Assembly: GCF_018424605.1 (NCBI RefSeq)
Contig: NZ_QTKT01000005.1
Location: 124,001-188,000, forward strand
Source: Marinobacter lipolyticus
GTDB lineage: Bacteria; Pseudomonadota; Gammaproteobacteria; Pseudomonadales; Oleiphilaceae
Length of the DNA stretch: 64,000 nt
Direction of reading: 5' to 3'
Shown: piece by piece, positions 9,149 to 20,400 of the stretch
Layout of the letters: each line of letters starts with the position of its first letter
Numbering within the stretch: the first letter of the stretch is position 1
The notes under the pieces: generated by a model
Seen by the model: the letters and a program-made list of their open reading frames with translations, nothing else
What the model was told of the DNA's origin: nothing
Database searches by the model: none
Made by a program: the position numbers and the translations under genes

Positions 9149-10600
9149 TTAACCCCCAAGCTTCTTAACAAGAATCTCGTTAAACAGCTTCGGATTCCCC
9201 TGGCCCTTGGACGCCTTCATCAGCGGCCCCATGAAGCCACCCAGCATCTTCTTGCGCTTCTTGGGATCTTCCTCGTTCTGGTACTGGGCCACCTGATCCG
9301 GCATGCCCGCAAGCACCTCGTCGACCATCGATTCCAGTGCACCGGTGTCTGACATCTGTTTCAGCCCTTTAGCATCGATGATGGCGTCTACGTTATCGCT
9401 CTCGCCGGACCACAGTGCTTCAAACACCTTTTTCGCGCCGGCGGAGGAAATGGTGTTGTCGGCAATGCGTACCACCAGGTAGCCAAGCTGGGCGCCGGTG
9501 ATCGGGGATTCTGCCACCGATTTTTCCTCGGCGTTCAGTCGCGCGGAAAGCTCGCCCTGAATCCAGTTTGCCGTCAACTTGGCGTCTTTGCCATGGCTCA
9601 CGGCTTCCTCGAAGAACGCGGCCAGTTTCGAGTCGCCGGCCAGCAGGCCCGCGTCGTAGTCGTTCAGGCCGTACTGGTCCATAAAGCGCGCCTTGCGCGC
9701 ATCCGGCAGCTCCGGAAGGCGGTTGCGGGCGTCTTCGATAAAGGCCTCATCAATTTCCACCGGCAGCAGGTCGGGGCAGGGGAAGTAGCGGTAATCGTTG
9801 GCTTCCTCCTTGGTGCGCATGGAACGGGATTCGTCCCGGTCGCCATTGTAGAGGAGGGTTTCCTGCACAATGGTGCCGCCGTCTTCAAGGATGTCCATCT
9901 GCCGTTCAACCTCATGGGCAATGGCCTGCTCCATGAAACGGAAAGAGTTCAGGTTCTTGGTTTCGGTGCGGGTGCCCAGCGTCTCTGAACCCTTCGGTTT
10001 CAGCGAGATGTTGACGTCAAACCGCATGGAACCCTGGGACATGTCGCCGTCGCAAATGCCCAGCGAGGTCACGATGCCGTGCAGCTTCTTGGCAAACGCC
10101 ACCGCTTCCTCCGCATTGGTCATATCCGGTTCAGTGACCACTTCAATCAGAGGCGTACCGGCACGGTTCAGATCGATGCCGGTCATGCCGTGAAAGTCTT
10201 CGTGCAGAGACTTGCCTGCGTCTTCTTCAAGGTGGGCGTGGTGGATGCGTACACGCTTGCTTTCACCGTTGGCCAGATCAATGTCCACATAACCTGGCCC
10301 TACGATCGGCCGTTCCAGCTGTGTGGTCTGATAGCCCTTGGGCAGGTCCGGGTAAAAGTAATTCTTGCGCTCGAACACCGAACGACGTTCGATCTCGGCG
10401 TTCACCGCCAGGCCGAACATTACTGCATAGCGGAAAGCCTGCTCATTGGGTACCGGCAAGGTGCCGGGCATGGCCAGGTCAACCGCATTGGCCTGGGTGT
10501 TAGGCTCGGCGCCGTAGGCGGTGCTGGAGCCGGAAAAAATCTTGGTCTTGGTGGCGAGCTGAACGTGAATTTCCAGCCCGATCACAACGTCCCATTGCAT
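9149..10600 (-). CDS. gatB: Asp-tRNA(Asn)/Glu-tRNA(Gln) amidotransferase subunit B
   Basis: 483 residues, normal for GatB. Conserved blocks include [19 protein letters not shown], the Cys-free [10 protein letters not shown] and [18 protein letters not shown]-terminal YqeY-like tRNA-binding tail ends in [15 protein letters not shown]. GatB binds mischarged tRNA and phosphorylates its Glu/Asp side chain before amidation by GatA ammonia. AGGAG precedes the ATG. It is the last gene of gatCAB, 21 bp after gatA. Confidence 0.97.
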   Translation of the reverse strand: MQWDVVIGLEIHVQLATKTKIFSGSSTAYGAEPNTQANAVDLAMPGTLPVPNEQAFRYAVMFGLAVNAEIERRSVFERKNYFYPDLPKGYQTTQLERPIVGPGYVDIDLANGESKRVRIHHAHLEEDAGKSLHEDFHGMTGIDLNRAGTPLIEVVTEPDMTNAEEAVAFAKKLHGIVTSLGICDGDMSQGSMRFDVNISLKPKGSETLGTRTETKNLNSFRFMEQAIAHEVERQMDILEDGGTIVQETLLYNGDRDESRSMRTKEEANDYRYFPCPDLLPVEIDEAFIEDARNRLPELPDARKARFMDQYGLNDYDAGLLAGDSKLAAFFEEAVSHGKDAKLTANWIQGELSARLNAEEKSVAESPITGAQLGYLVVRIADNTISSAGAKKVFEALWSGESDNVDAIIDAKGLKQMSDTGALESMVDEVLAGMPDQVAQYQNEEDPKKRKKMLGGFMGPLMKASKGQGNPKLFNEILVKKLGG

Positions 10601-10621
10601 ACTCGTTCTCCTGTCCCGGGC

Positions 10622-12079
10622 TTATTGTGGTTCACGCTGGTGCCAGTCGGTCACCTGCTGGAATTGATGGGCGGCGTTCAGCAGTCGGGCCTCGGAGAAA
10701 TAATCCCCGATAATCTGCAGCCCGACCGGCAGGCCGTCCACGAACCCGGCGGGGACTGACATGGCCGGCACCCCCGCCAGGTTAATGGCGATGGTGAACA
10801 CATCTTCCAGGTACATGGTCACCGGGTCGCTGGTTTTCTCGCCTTGAATAAAGGCAGGCGAAGGTGTGGTCGGGCTCATCAGCACGTCCACTTCCTTGAA
10901 GGCATTGATGAAGTCCTGCTGGATCAAGCGGCGGACTTTTTGCGCCTTCAGGTAATAGGCGTCGAAGTAGCCGGCGGACAGCGCGTAGGTGCCCACCAGA
11001 ATCCGGCGCTTCACCTCGGCACCGAAGCCTTCGGCGCGGGTGCGGGTGTACATGTCCATCAGGTCTTTCGGCGCTTCGCAACGATAGCCATAGCGAGCCC
11101 CGTCGAAGCGTGACAGGTTGGCGGAGGCCTCAGCGGGAGCGATCACGTAATAGGCTGCGATGGCGAGTTTTGCGTTCGGCAGTGACACTTCCTTCACCGT
11201 CGCGCCCAGTTTCTCGTACTCCGTCACCGCATTGCGGACCTGCTGCTCCATCGCCGGACTGAGCTGGTCGCTGAAATATTCCCGCGGCAGGCCGATTTTC
11301 AGGCCTTTCAGGGGCTCATTGAGCGTAGCGGTATAATCCGGGACGTCGCGATCGATGGACGTGGAGTCCTTGGGATCAAACCCCGCCATCACATTCAGCA
11401 TCAAGGCATTGTCTTCCGCCGTGCGGGCCATGGTGCCGCCCTGATCAAGGCTGGACGCGAACGCGATCATCCCGTAGCGGGAAACCCGCCCATAGGTGGG
11501 CTTGAGACCGGTAATGCCGCACAACGCTGCAGGTTGGCGAATGGAACCGCCGGTATCGGTTGCCGTCGCCGCCGGCACCAGCCGTGCCGCGACTGCCGCC
11601 GCCGAGCCGCCGGAGGAGCCACCTGGCACCCGTTTTTCGTCCTGGTTCAGGCCCCAGGGATTGGTGACCGCGCCGAAATAGCTGGATTCATTGGACGAGC
11701 CCATCGCGAACTCATCCATGTTGGTCTTACCCACACACACCGCACCGGCCCGGCGGAAATTCTCGGTGACCGTCGCATCGTAGGGCGGTACAAAGTTCTC
11801 CAGCATCTTTGAGCCGCAGGTGGTGCGAACACCGTTGGTGCAGAAAATGTCCTTGTGGGCAAAGGGAACCCCGGTCCACGGCGTGGCTTTGCCCGCCGCA
11901 CGCTGTTCGTCTGCCGACCTGGCGTCTGCCAGCGCCTGTTCCTCAGTGACGGTAATAAAGCTGTTGAACTGGCCGTCTTCACTCTTGATGCGGTCAAGAA
12001 ACTGCTGGGTAAGCTCCAGGCTGGAAATCTTGCCACTTTCCAGCTCCCGCGAGAGCTCTGCTACCGATTTGTTATGCAT
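10622..12079 (-). CDS. gatA: Asp-tRNA(Asn)/Glu-tRNA(Gln) amidotransferase subunit A
   Basis: 485 residues of the amidase-signature family. The Ser-cisSer-Lys triad is visible as K76 (VPFAHKD), S155 (PGGSSGGS) and S179 ([10 protein letters not shown]). GatA releases ammonia from glutamine and channels it to GatB. It is the middle gene of gatCAB, with about 50 bp separating it from gatC. Confidence 0.97.
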   Translation of the reverse strand: MHNKSVAELSRELESGKISSLELTQQFLDRIKSEDGQFNSFITVTEEQALADARSADEQRAAGKATPWTGVPFAHKDIFCTNGVRTTCGSKMLENFVPPYDATVTENFRRAGAVCVGKTNMDEFAMGSSNESSYFGAVTNPWGLNQDEKRVPGGSSGGSAAAVAARLVPAATATDTGGSIRQPAALCGITGLKPTYGRVSRYGMIAFASSLDQGGTMARTAEDNALMLNVMAGFDPKDSTSIDRDVPDYTATLNEPLKGLKIGLPREYFSDQLSPAMEQQVRNAVTEYEKLGATVKEVSLPNAKLAIAAYYVIAPAEASANLSRFDGARYGYRCEAPKDLMDMYTRTRAEGFGAEVKRRILVGTYALSAGYFDAYYLKAQKVRRLIQQDFINAFKEVDVLMSPTTPSPAFIQGEKTSDPVTMYLEDVFTIAINLAGVPAMSVPAGFVDGLPVGLQIIGDYFSEARLLNAAHQFQQVTDWHQREPQ

Positions 12080-12129
12080 GATACGTCCTGCTTGAGTCGC
12101 TGTTCGTCCGATCGCTCAATTCTGGTTAC

Positions 12130-12417
12130 TTACTCTATGACCCGCGGCACGAGATATAGGCCGTTCTCGGTCGCCGGTGCGATGGCCTGAAAGGCTTCCC
12201 GCTGGTTGGTCTCTGTCACCTCGTCCGCGCGCAGGCGCTGGACGGCATTGAGCGGGTGAGCCATCGGCTCGACATTGGCGGTGTCGGCTGCGGCGAGCTG
12301 GTCGACCAGGTCCAGGATGTTGCCCAGATCCGTCTCCAGGGCTGAAACCTGCTCCTCGTCCACGCGAATGCGGGCGAGCACGGCGACTTTCTCTATGTCC
12401 TTGCGGGAAATGGTCAC
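12130..12417 (-). CDS. gatC: Asp-tRNA(Asn)/Glu-tRNA(Gln) amidotransferase subunit C
   Basis: 95 residues, typical of the small GatC subunit that clamps GatA and GatB. Family motifs are RKDIEKVAVLARI at the N-terminus and MAHPLNAVQRLRADEV toward the C-terminus. Translation starts at GTG 12417 after a good GGGAGG; the overlapping ATG at 12419 reads straight into TGA and cannot be used. It heads the operon and diverges from mreB. Confidence 0.95.
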   Translation of the reverse strand: MTISRKDIEKVAVLARIRVDEEQVSALETDLGNILDLVDQLAAADTANVEPMAHPLNAVQRLRADEVTETNQREAFQAIAPATENGLYLVPRVIE

Positions 12418-12442
12418 ATTGCCTCCCAGGGTAGGTGAAATT

Positions 12443-12470
12443 TCAGTAACTTAAGTGGCAGGGTGTTCAA
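12443..12470 (-). promoter_or_regulatory. Candidate promoter of gatCAB
   Basis: On the minus strand TTGAAC (complement of 12465-12470) and TACTGA (complement of 12443-12448) are 16 nt apart, about 25 nt before the gatC GTG. Weak on sequence alone. Confidence 0.3.
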
Positions 12471-12477
12471 GATATGG

Positions 12478-12587
12478 GAGCTGCCGGGAACGATCTTTCC
12501 GAAACTGTGCGGAGCCATGGATGGCGGAGCCCAAGCGTACACGGACGTATTCACAGCGTGTTTCGGAAAGATCGTTCCCGGCAGCTC
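12478..12587 (+). repeat. Dispersed hairpin element, copy 2 (type B core)
   Basis: Arms 12478-12505 and 12560-12587 form 28 perfect Watson-Crick pairs, extendable by three G-U pairs to 12475-12590. The 54-nt core carries GGAGCCATGGATGGCGGAG, then a diverged second hairpin TACACGGACGTA. In that hairpin the closing C-G pair of other copies is replaced by T-A and the loop reads ACGGAC. It sits between the divergent gatC and mreB genes, upstream of both predicted promoters. Confidence 0.88.
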
Positions 12588-12673
12588 TTGCACCAACTGC
12601 CAAAAACAGAGGCGATATGGTAACAGATTCCGGCAACAGCGGGAGGGTGTGGCTTTTTGTGGCAAAGTGTTAA

Positions 12674-13822
<1,149 letters not shown>

Positions 13823-13862
13823 AACCGTGGTACCGGCATCTCGCCTGACACCTCTCCGCCCC

Positions 13863-13897
13863 CGACCGCCGCAAGTGGACTACCACTGCGGCGGTCG
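13863..13897 (+). other. Long hairpin in the mreB-mreC spacer
   Basis: CGACCGCCGCA (13863-13873) pairs with TGCGGCGGTCG (13887-13897), with inner pairing AGTGG/CCACT, 20 bp before mreC. No T-tract follows. It may attenuate read-through or stabilise mreB mRNA, which is usually far more abundant than mreCD. Confidence 0.5.
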
Positions 13898-13917
13898 TCG
13901 TATCTGCCGGGTAAATA

Positions 13918-14844
13918 ATGGCGGGGGGCGCAGCCATTAAAACCATCTTTGTTCAAGGCCCCGTTCCGGGTTTTCGCCTGTTGCTGGTGATTGTCATATC
14001 GGCCGTGCTGATTGTTGCGGATGCCCGTTTCGACAGGGTCACCTCGGTACGCAGTGCCATCGGAACCGGGCTGGCTCCGGTGCACTGGCTGGGCAATGCG
14101 CCCTACGAGTTGCAGGACTGGGTTGCGGGCCTGTTCACCACCCGGGACGATCTTCTGGCAGAGAACGAGGACCTCAAGGCCCGTTTGCTGATTCTCGAAC
14201 GGCGGGCGCTCAAATACGCGGCCCTGGCCTCCGAAAACAACGAGCTCCGGCGCCTGATGAATTCCTCCGAGGTGCTGGACGACCGGGTGATTGTTGGCGA
14301 GATTGTCGGCGTGTCGCCCGATCCGTTTTCCCACGAAGTTATCATCAACAAAGGCAGCCGTGACGGCGTCACCGTAGGTCAGGCCATCCTTGATGCCCAT
14401 GGCCTGATGGGGCAGGTGCAACAGACCAGCAGTTTCACCTCCCGGGTGTTGCTGGTTTCCGACAGCAGTCATGCGGTACCGGTGGAAGCGGTTCGCAATG
14501 GCCTGCGCGCCATTCTCCTTGGCAACGGTGATATCAATTCTCTGGAGCTGGTCCACGTGCCGGACACCGCCGACATTCGCGAGGGTGACCTGCTGGTAAG
14601 CTCCGGCCTTGGCGGCCGTTTTCCCAAAGGTTACCCGGTGGCGGAAGTCGCCCGTATCACCAAGGAACCCGGTGAGCCATTTGTGAATATTGAAGCCACC
14701 CCGAAGGCCCGCCTGAATCAGAGCAGCCTGGTGCTGGTGGTGTTCTCTCCCGATGGTGAGCCCGATGCCGACGGTAATGGGCCAGGTCAGGAAGACCCGC
14801 CCGTCAATATCGGTCTTGAACCCGGCACAGGCGAGGTGCGCTGA
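13918..14844 (+). CDS. mreC: Rod-shape-determining protein MreC
   Basis: 308 residues. There is one membrane segment near the N-terminus (about 19-36, FRLLLVIVISAVLIVADA), then a coiled coil (about 78-115, rich in E/L/R). The periplasmic beta-barrel domains follow, with GEIVGVSPDPFSHEVIINKG and the tail-proximal SSGLGGRFPKGYPVA. MreC links MreB to the peptidoglycan synthases. The C-terminal 30 residues are acidic and Pro/Gly rich. Its TGA overlaps the mreD ATG (TGATG-type overlap), suggesting coupled translation. Confidence 0.95.
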   Translation: MAGGAAIKTIFVQGPVPGFRLLLVIVISAVLIVADARFDRVTSVRSAIGTGLAPVHWLGNAPYELQDWVAGLFTTRDDLLAENEDLKARLLILERRALKYAALASENNELRRLMNSSEVLDDRVIVGEIVGVSPDPFSHEVIINKGSRDGVTVGQAILDAHGLMGQVQQTSSFTSRVLLVSDSSHAVPVEAVRNGLRAILLGNGDINSLELVHVPDTADIREGDLLVSSGLGGRFPKGYPVAEVARITKEPGEPFVNIEATPKARLNQSSLVLVVFSPDGEPDADGNGPGQEDPPVNIGLEPGTGEVR

Positions 14845-15320
14845 TGTTATCCGTAATCAGTTATCCGGTTTTCGCGCTCAGCCTCATCCTTGCGCTGGTG
14901 TTCAGCATCTCGCTGTTTCCCATGGGCTGGTTCGAATTCCGCCCGGAATGGCTCGGGCTGATGGTGTTCTACTGGACGTTCCGCGCGCCTGCCCAGTTCG
15001 GCATCCTGCTGGCCTGGTGTGCCGGCCTGTTGCTGGATGTGCTTGAGGCCACGCCGCTGGGCGTCAACGGGTTGGCGATGGCGGTGATTGCGTTCCTGGT
15101 GCTCACCATCCATCAGCGCCTGCGTATGTACCCCATGCCACAGCAATGCCTGATGGTGTTCCTGTTGCTGGGCATCAATCAGATGCTGGTGCACTTCATC
15201 AAGCAGACGCTGGGCGCCGAAGACGCCGGGTTCAGCTACTTGTGGCCGGCCCTGACCAGCGCTCTGGTGTGGCCGGTTGTCTGTATTCTGCTGGACAACC
15301 TGAATCGTAAACTGGGATAG
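14844..15320 (+). CDS. mreD: Rod-shape-determining protein MreD
   Basis: 158 residues with about five predicted membrane helices and little soluble sequence, including the conserved RPEWLGLMVFYW and GLLLDVLEATPLGVNGL. MreD is the integral-membrane partner of MreC. It overlaps mreC by one base and is followed 9 bp later by maf. Confidence 0.93.
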   Translation: MLSVISYPVFALSLILALVFSISLFPMGWFEFRPEWLGLMVFYWTFRAPAQFGILLAWCAGLLLDVLEATPLGVNGLAMAVIAFLVLTIHQRLRMYPMPQQCLMVFLLLGINQMLVHFIKQTLGAEDAGFSYLWPALTSALVWPVVCILLDNLNRKLG

Positions 15321-15329
15321 GAATTTCCC

Positions 15330-15908
15330 GTGCATACCCTTGTTCTGGCTTCTGCCTCCCCGAGACGTGCCGAACTGCTGTCCCAGATCGGCCTTACATT
15401 CATCACCCGCCCGGTGGGTATCGACGAAACGGTACAAGCCAGCGAGCCTGCGTCGGCCTATGTCGAGCGTCTGGCACGGGAAAAAGCCCTCGCGGCGGCC
15501 GGCGATGCCGGAGAGCTGGTGATTGGTTCCGATACGTCGGTGGTCCTCTCTGGCGAGATCCTCGGCAAACCGGTGGATGCGGCCGATGCCAGCGCGACGT
15601 TGATGCGGTTGTCCGGGCAGACCCATCAGGTGATGACCGCCGTTGCACTGGTCCGAGACGGTGTCTGTACCGCCTGCGTGGTCACCACTGACGTCACCTT
15701 CCGCTCGCTCTCGGAGCAGGAAATACAGGCCTACGTGGCAACCGGTGAGCCGATGGACAAAGCGGGAAGTTATGGAATTCAGGGGCTTGGTGGTATTTTT
15801 GTTAAGGAAATCCGTGGCAGTTACAGTTCGGTGGTGGGTTTGCCACTGCAGGAGACCGCAGCACTGCTGGCGCAGGCTGGTTACCCGGTCTGGCAAACCT
15901 GGCATTGA
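15330..15908 (+). CDS. maf: Maf-family nucleoside triphosphate pyrophosphatase (YhdE type)
   Basis: 192 residues. Family motifs are [16 protein letters not shown] at the N-terminus, [17 protein letters not shown] and [10 protein letters not shown]. It hydrolyses non-canonical or excess nucleotides (dTTP/UTP in YhdE) to the monophosphate and pyrophosphate. In Pseudomonas and E. coli it also sits between mreD and rng. The start is GTG 15330 with TAGGA upstream. Confidence 0.93.
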   Translation: MHTLVLASASPRRAELLSQIGLTFITRPVGIDETVQASEPASAYVERLAREKALAAAGDAGELVIGSDTSVVLSGEILGKPVDAADASATLMRLSGQTHQVMTAVALVRDGVCTACVVTTDVTFRSLSEQEIQAYVATGEPMDKAGSYGIQGLGGIFVKEIRGSYSSVVGLPLQETAALLAQAGYPVWQTWH

Positions 15909-15952
15909 CTGGCTCGTATTGACTGGCCCCCATCGATGGGAAAGGGATCGCA

Positions 15953-17431
15953 ATGAGTGAAGAAATACTGATCAACGTTACCCCGGTCGAGACGCGGGTG
16001 GCGCTTGTCGAAAACGGCATGTTGCAGGAAGCGTACATCGAGCGCACCAGTCGCAAGGGCATTGTCGGCAATATCTACAAGGGGAAGGTGGTCCGGGTCT
16101 TGCCCGGTATGGAAGCCGCGTTTGTCGACATCGGTCTGGAGCGGGCCGCTTTCATTCATGCTTCCGATGTGGTCAACGGTCAGTCATCCGATTCGGGGAA
16201 CGATAGCCCGAAGGTGGTGCCGGATATCCGCACGCTGCTGCGCGAAGGCCAGTCCCTCGTCGTGCAGGTCACCAAAGACCCGATCGGTACCAAAGGGGCG
16301 CGCCTCACCACCCAATTGTCCATCCCTTCCCGCTACCTGGTGTTCATGCCCGGGGTCTGTCACATCGGTATTTCCCAGCGCATTGAAGATGAAAACGAGC
16401 GCACGCGCCTGAAATCCCTGGTGGAAACCGCCGCCGGGGAGCAGACCGACGTGCAGGGCGGTTATATCATCCGAACTGCCGCCGAAGCCGCCGCGTCAGA
16501 GGATCTGATCGGCGATATGAAATACCTCCATCGCCTGAGCCAGTCCATTCACGAACGCATTGGCCGGGTGCAGGCACCGGCGGTTGTCTATCAGGATCTG
16601 CCGCTGTTCATCCGTACCATCCGCGACCTGATCCGGCCGCAGACCGAGAAGGTGCGCATTGACAGCCGTGAGAGTTACCAGCGGGTGATGGAGTTTGTCG
16701 GCGAATTTGTCGCGGAATTCTCGGACAAGGTGGAGTATTACCCCGGCGAGCGCCCGATCTTCGATCTGTACTCGGTCGAGGACGAAATCCAGAAGGCCCT
16801 GAGCCGCAAGGTCCAGCTGAAGTCCGGCGGTTACGTGATCATTGACCAGACCGAAGCGATGACCACCATCGATATCAATACCGGCGCATTTGTCGGTCAC
16901 CGCAACCTCGAAGAGACCATTTTCAAGACCAACCTGGAAGCGGCCCGCGCCATCAGCCGGCAACTGCGCCTGCGTAATCTCGGTGGCATCATCATTATCG
17001 ATTTTATCGACATGGAAGATTCCGAACACCAGCGCCAGGTGCACCGGATGCTGGAAAAGATGCTGGAACGGGATCACGCAAAGACCAAGATTACCGGCGT
17101 TTCAGAGCTCGGTCTGGTGGAGATGACCCGTAAACGCACCACCGAAAGCCTGGGACAGGTCCTGTGCGAACCGTGCCCGATCTGCGATGGCCGTGGTTTC
17201 CTGAAAACCAGTGAAACCGTATGCTACGAGGTTTTCCGCGAGATCCTGCGCATCAACCGCGCCTACGATGCCGAGAGTTATCTGGTGATGGCCTCCCAGA
17301 GTGTGGTGGACCGGCTGCTGGATGAAGAATCCGATAACGTCGCTGACCTGGAAACCTTCATTGAGAAAACCATTCGTTTTCAGGTTGAGCCGTTCTACAG
17401 CCAGGAACAGTATGACGTGGTTCTGCTGTAA
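15953..17431 (+). CDS. rng: Ribonuclease G
   Basis: 492 residues, matching RNase G rather than the much longer RNase E. An N-terminal S1 domain covers about residues 35-125 and begins at GNIYKGKVVRVLPGMEAAFVD. The DNase I-like catalytic part has DINTGAFVG and IIIIDFIDM, with the metal-binding Asp residues. The Zn-link is CEPCPICDGRG. It processes 16S rRNA 5' ends and some mRNAs. AAAGGGA precedes the ATG. Confidence 0.96.
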   Translation: MSEEILINVTPVETRVALVENGMLQEAYIERTSRKGIVGNIYKGKVVRVLPGMEAAFVDIGLERAAFIHASDVVNGQSSDSGNDSPKVVPDIRTLLREGQSLVVQVTKDPIGTKGARLTTQLSIPSRYLVFMPGVCHIGISQRIEDENERTRLKSLVETAAGEQTDVQGGYIIRTAAEAAASEDLIGDMKYLHRLSQSIHERIGRVQAPAVVYQDLPLFIRTIRDLIRPQTEKVRIDSRESYQRVMEFVGEFVAEFSDKVEYYPGERPIFDLYSVEDEIQKALSRKVQLKSGGYVIIDQTEAMTTIDINTGAFVGHRNLEETIFKTNLEAARAISRQLRLRNLGGIIIIDFIDMEDSEHQRQVHRMLEKMLERDHAKTKITGVSELGLVEMTRKRTTESLGQVLCEPCPICDGRGFLKTSETVCYEVFREILRINRAYDAESYLVMASQSVVDRLLDEESDNVADLETFIEKTIRFQVEPFYSQEQYDVVLL

Positions 17432-17460
17432 GCCGGTTGCAGTCTGACCCTATTCAGGCG

Positions 17461-20400
17461 ATGTCACCCATGAGCATTGACCAGGATCCGGAGAATACCC
17501 CGATCCGGCTGGTGTCGAGACTGGCCGGCCTGGTCTGGTGGCTGTTGCTGGTGGCGCTGGTGCTGCTGGCTCTGTACGCCGGCGTTGGTCGCCAGCTGAC
17601 CCAGAACATTGATCATTTCCGCAGCGACATCGAGTCCCGGTTGTCGGAGGAGCTGGGTCATGACATCAGCATCGGCTCGCTGAGTTCTTCCTGGAACTGG
17701 CTCGACCCCTCCCTGGAAGCCCGCAACCTCCACGTCCGCAGCGATGAGGGCGATGACCTTGTAGCCTCGCTGCAACACCTGCGTATCCGCCTCGACACCC
17801 TGGCATCGCTGTTCCGCCTGCGCATCGTGTTTGCCGATTTCGAAGCGGATGGTCTGGAACTTACCCTGAATCAGACGCCCCGTGGCGAAGTGTCGGTGGA
17901 GGGGGCGGATCTGCCCGAACCGGTGACCAACGACCTCAAATTCTGGCTGGACCGGGCCGGGGCGTGGCTGTCTGATCCCAGTGTCAGGATTACCCGGGTT
18001 AATCTCGGCATACGGGACAATAATGGCAAGATCCGCTTTGTGGATATCCCGCAACTGGATCTGGTCTATCAGCGCGGCCTGTTCCACGCCTCAGGGCGGG
18101 CCATGCAACCAGGTACCACCCAGCAGCTCGCCAGTTTCAGCCTGCTTGGCCAGCACTTTTTCAGAGGTGGCTTCAACGGGCAGGTGCACGTCAACGTGAA
18201 TTCCGGGCGCCTGTTCGACGGCCTGATCGAGGAATACGCCTGGCGGAACATCCGGGTCGAGGGGTTTGATCTCGGCGGCCAGGCCTGGCTCACGTTCCGC
18301 AATGGCCGGCTGGAACAGGCGACCGGATCGGTCGAAACCCCTTACCTGCAACTGGGAGTTGGTCAGGCTTCTCTGGCCCCGCTGGAAAACATCCGCGCCC
18401 GCTTTGGCTGGCGCCGCAGCGAAAACGCACTTACCCAGGCCGCTCCGGTGGATCTCGAGAGCCTGGCGGATGCCGGTGAAATTCACCTCACCAATCTGCA
18501 GTGGACCTGGGACGGCGATCAGGTCTCGCCTTTCAGCCTTCGTATCCTGCAGCGGGAACGGGGTATCGAGCTTGTGGCCGATGACGTTCCGTTGCGCCCG
18601 TTGCGCCGGGTCATGAGCAATCTGGATTTGCTGCCGTCGATCGCGCAGCGCGCCCTGGAGAACTATCGCCCTGGTGGGCAGCTTGATGACCTCCGGTTCC
18701 GCCTGGACAAGGATTCCGACGACTGGTTCCATCTGTCGGCCACTCTCGACGCGCTCACGGTGGAGCCTTATCAGGGGGCGCCAGAGCTTCGGGGGCTTGA
18801 TGGCAAACTGGTGATGACAGCCCATCAGGGCTATGTGGAGGCCGACAGCACGGGCGTGACGCTGGGCTTTCCGAACCTGTTCGGCGACAACTGGCTGCTT
18901 TCCCGGTTTCGGGGGCGGGTCGCGTGGCAGCTCGAAGACAGCGTGACCAGGGTATGGTCCGACGAGCTGGAGATGGAATACGGCGGCGACCCAAGCTTCA
19001 ACGGGGCCTTTGATTTGCGCCTGGATCGCGACGGCGAGGACAACCTCAGCCTGCGGGTGGGTGTCCGCGACGGCAACGCCGGGATGCTGGCGGATTTTGT
19101 ACCGGTCAGGACCGTCGATCCGGATTTGTATGCGTGGCTGACCACGGCGATCACCGAAGCAGACATTACCGACGGCGTCTACTACGGTCACGGTCAGATT
19201 GACCGGGATGCTCCGCCGGGTTCGTTTGTATCGTCCATGCGCTACCGCTTCGACAATGCCAGGGTTCGCTACGACGAGCGCTGGCCGGCGGTGGAGAACG
19301 CCAGCGGAGAGGTTTTCATACACGACGGTCTGACCCGGGTGGCCCTCGATCAGGCAACCACCGGACAGCTGGCGCTGGCGCCCAGCGAAGTGCGGGTGAC
19401 GCCCGCAAATGGCGGTCTCACGCTGCAGGTGGATGCGGCGGCACGCATGCCGGGGACTGCCGTTGCCTACTGGCTGCAGAACAGCCCGCTGGGTGACATG
19501 GCCGGTGATGCCGGCAACAGCGTCGGGATTGACGGCGACTATGCGCTGGCTCTGGACCTGAGCTTGCCCCTCGGGGAGGAAGGGCCGGCCGGGCCGCAAG
19601 TGGACACCACCATCTCAACGTCCAACGGTCAGATCACCTATCGCGAAGCCGGGCTGATATGGGAGCAGGTGGAAGGCACCGTCCGCTTCAGCACCGAGAC
19701 CGGGTTTTCCGGTGAGCCAGTCAGTGCCCGATTGATGGATGAGCCGGTCACAGTGAGTTTCGAAAGGGGGAGCAGCGGTGAATCGCTGACCATAGTCCAG
19801 CAGGGGCGGGTCAGGTTTCCCGAACTGTTCGAGCGCAGCGGCCTGGAGACTGGTGCAAACCTGGGGCTGGAGGGTGAGTCCACTTACACCGCCACACTCG
19901 AGGTAGGCGCGGACACGGCCTCTGTCATTACCCTGCGCTCCAACCTGAAAGGCACATCGGTGAGCTGGCCGGAGCCGCTGGCAAAAACGGCGGACGAGGA
20001 AGTACCTCTGGAAATTACCATTGATCCGGCCCGGGAAAACGGGGTGGGCATCGCCGCCACCTGGGAGAATCGGCTGGCGGTCGATGTGCTTCGCAGCGAC
20101 AGTGGTTATGAAGTGGCGTTCAGTGAGCTATGGCTGGGGCGCCAGTTGCTGACCGATATCGAGATCAGTGCCAGTGATCTGGGGGACCGCTGGGTTATCA
20201 ACACGCAGTCTGAGCGGGCGAGCGGTAGGATTGTGGTACCCGCGGGCGACCAACCCATCACCGTTGATGTCCAGCGTCTGCGCCTGGCTCGCGATGACAG
20301 TGCCGAAAGCAAGCCGGACGCGCTCACGATCGACCAGCAACTGGAAGCCTTCCGTGCGCTGAGATTGGGCGATTGGCCGGACATCAACGTGCGCATCGCG

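Noticed and set aside
18091..19599. Long antisense reading frame of about 500 codons inside yhdP, and similar ones at 42493-43776 and 44487-45668
   Set aside because: High GC leaves the reverse frame open. The sense genes have clear family motifs, while the antisense products have none.
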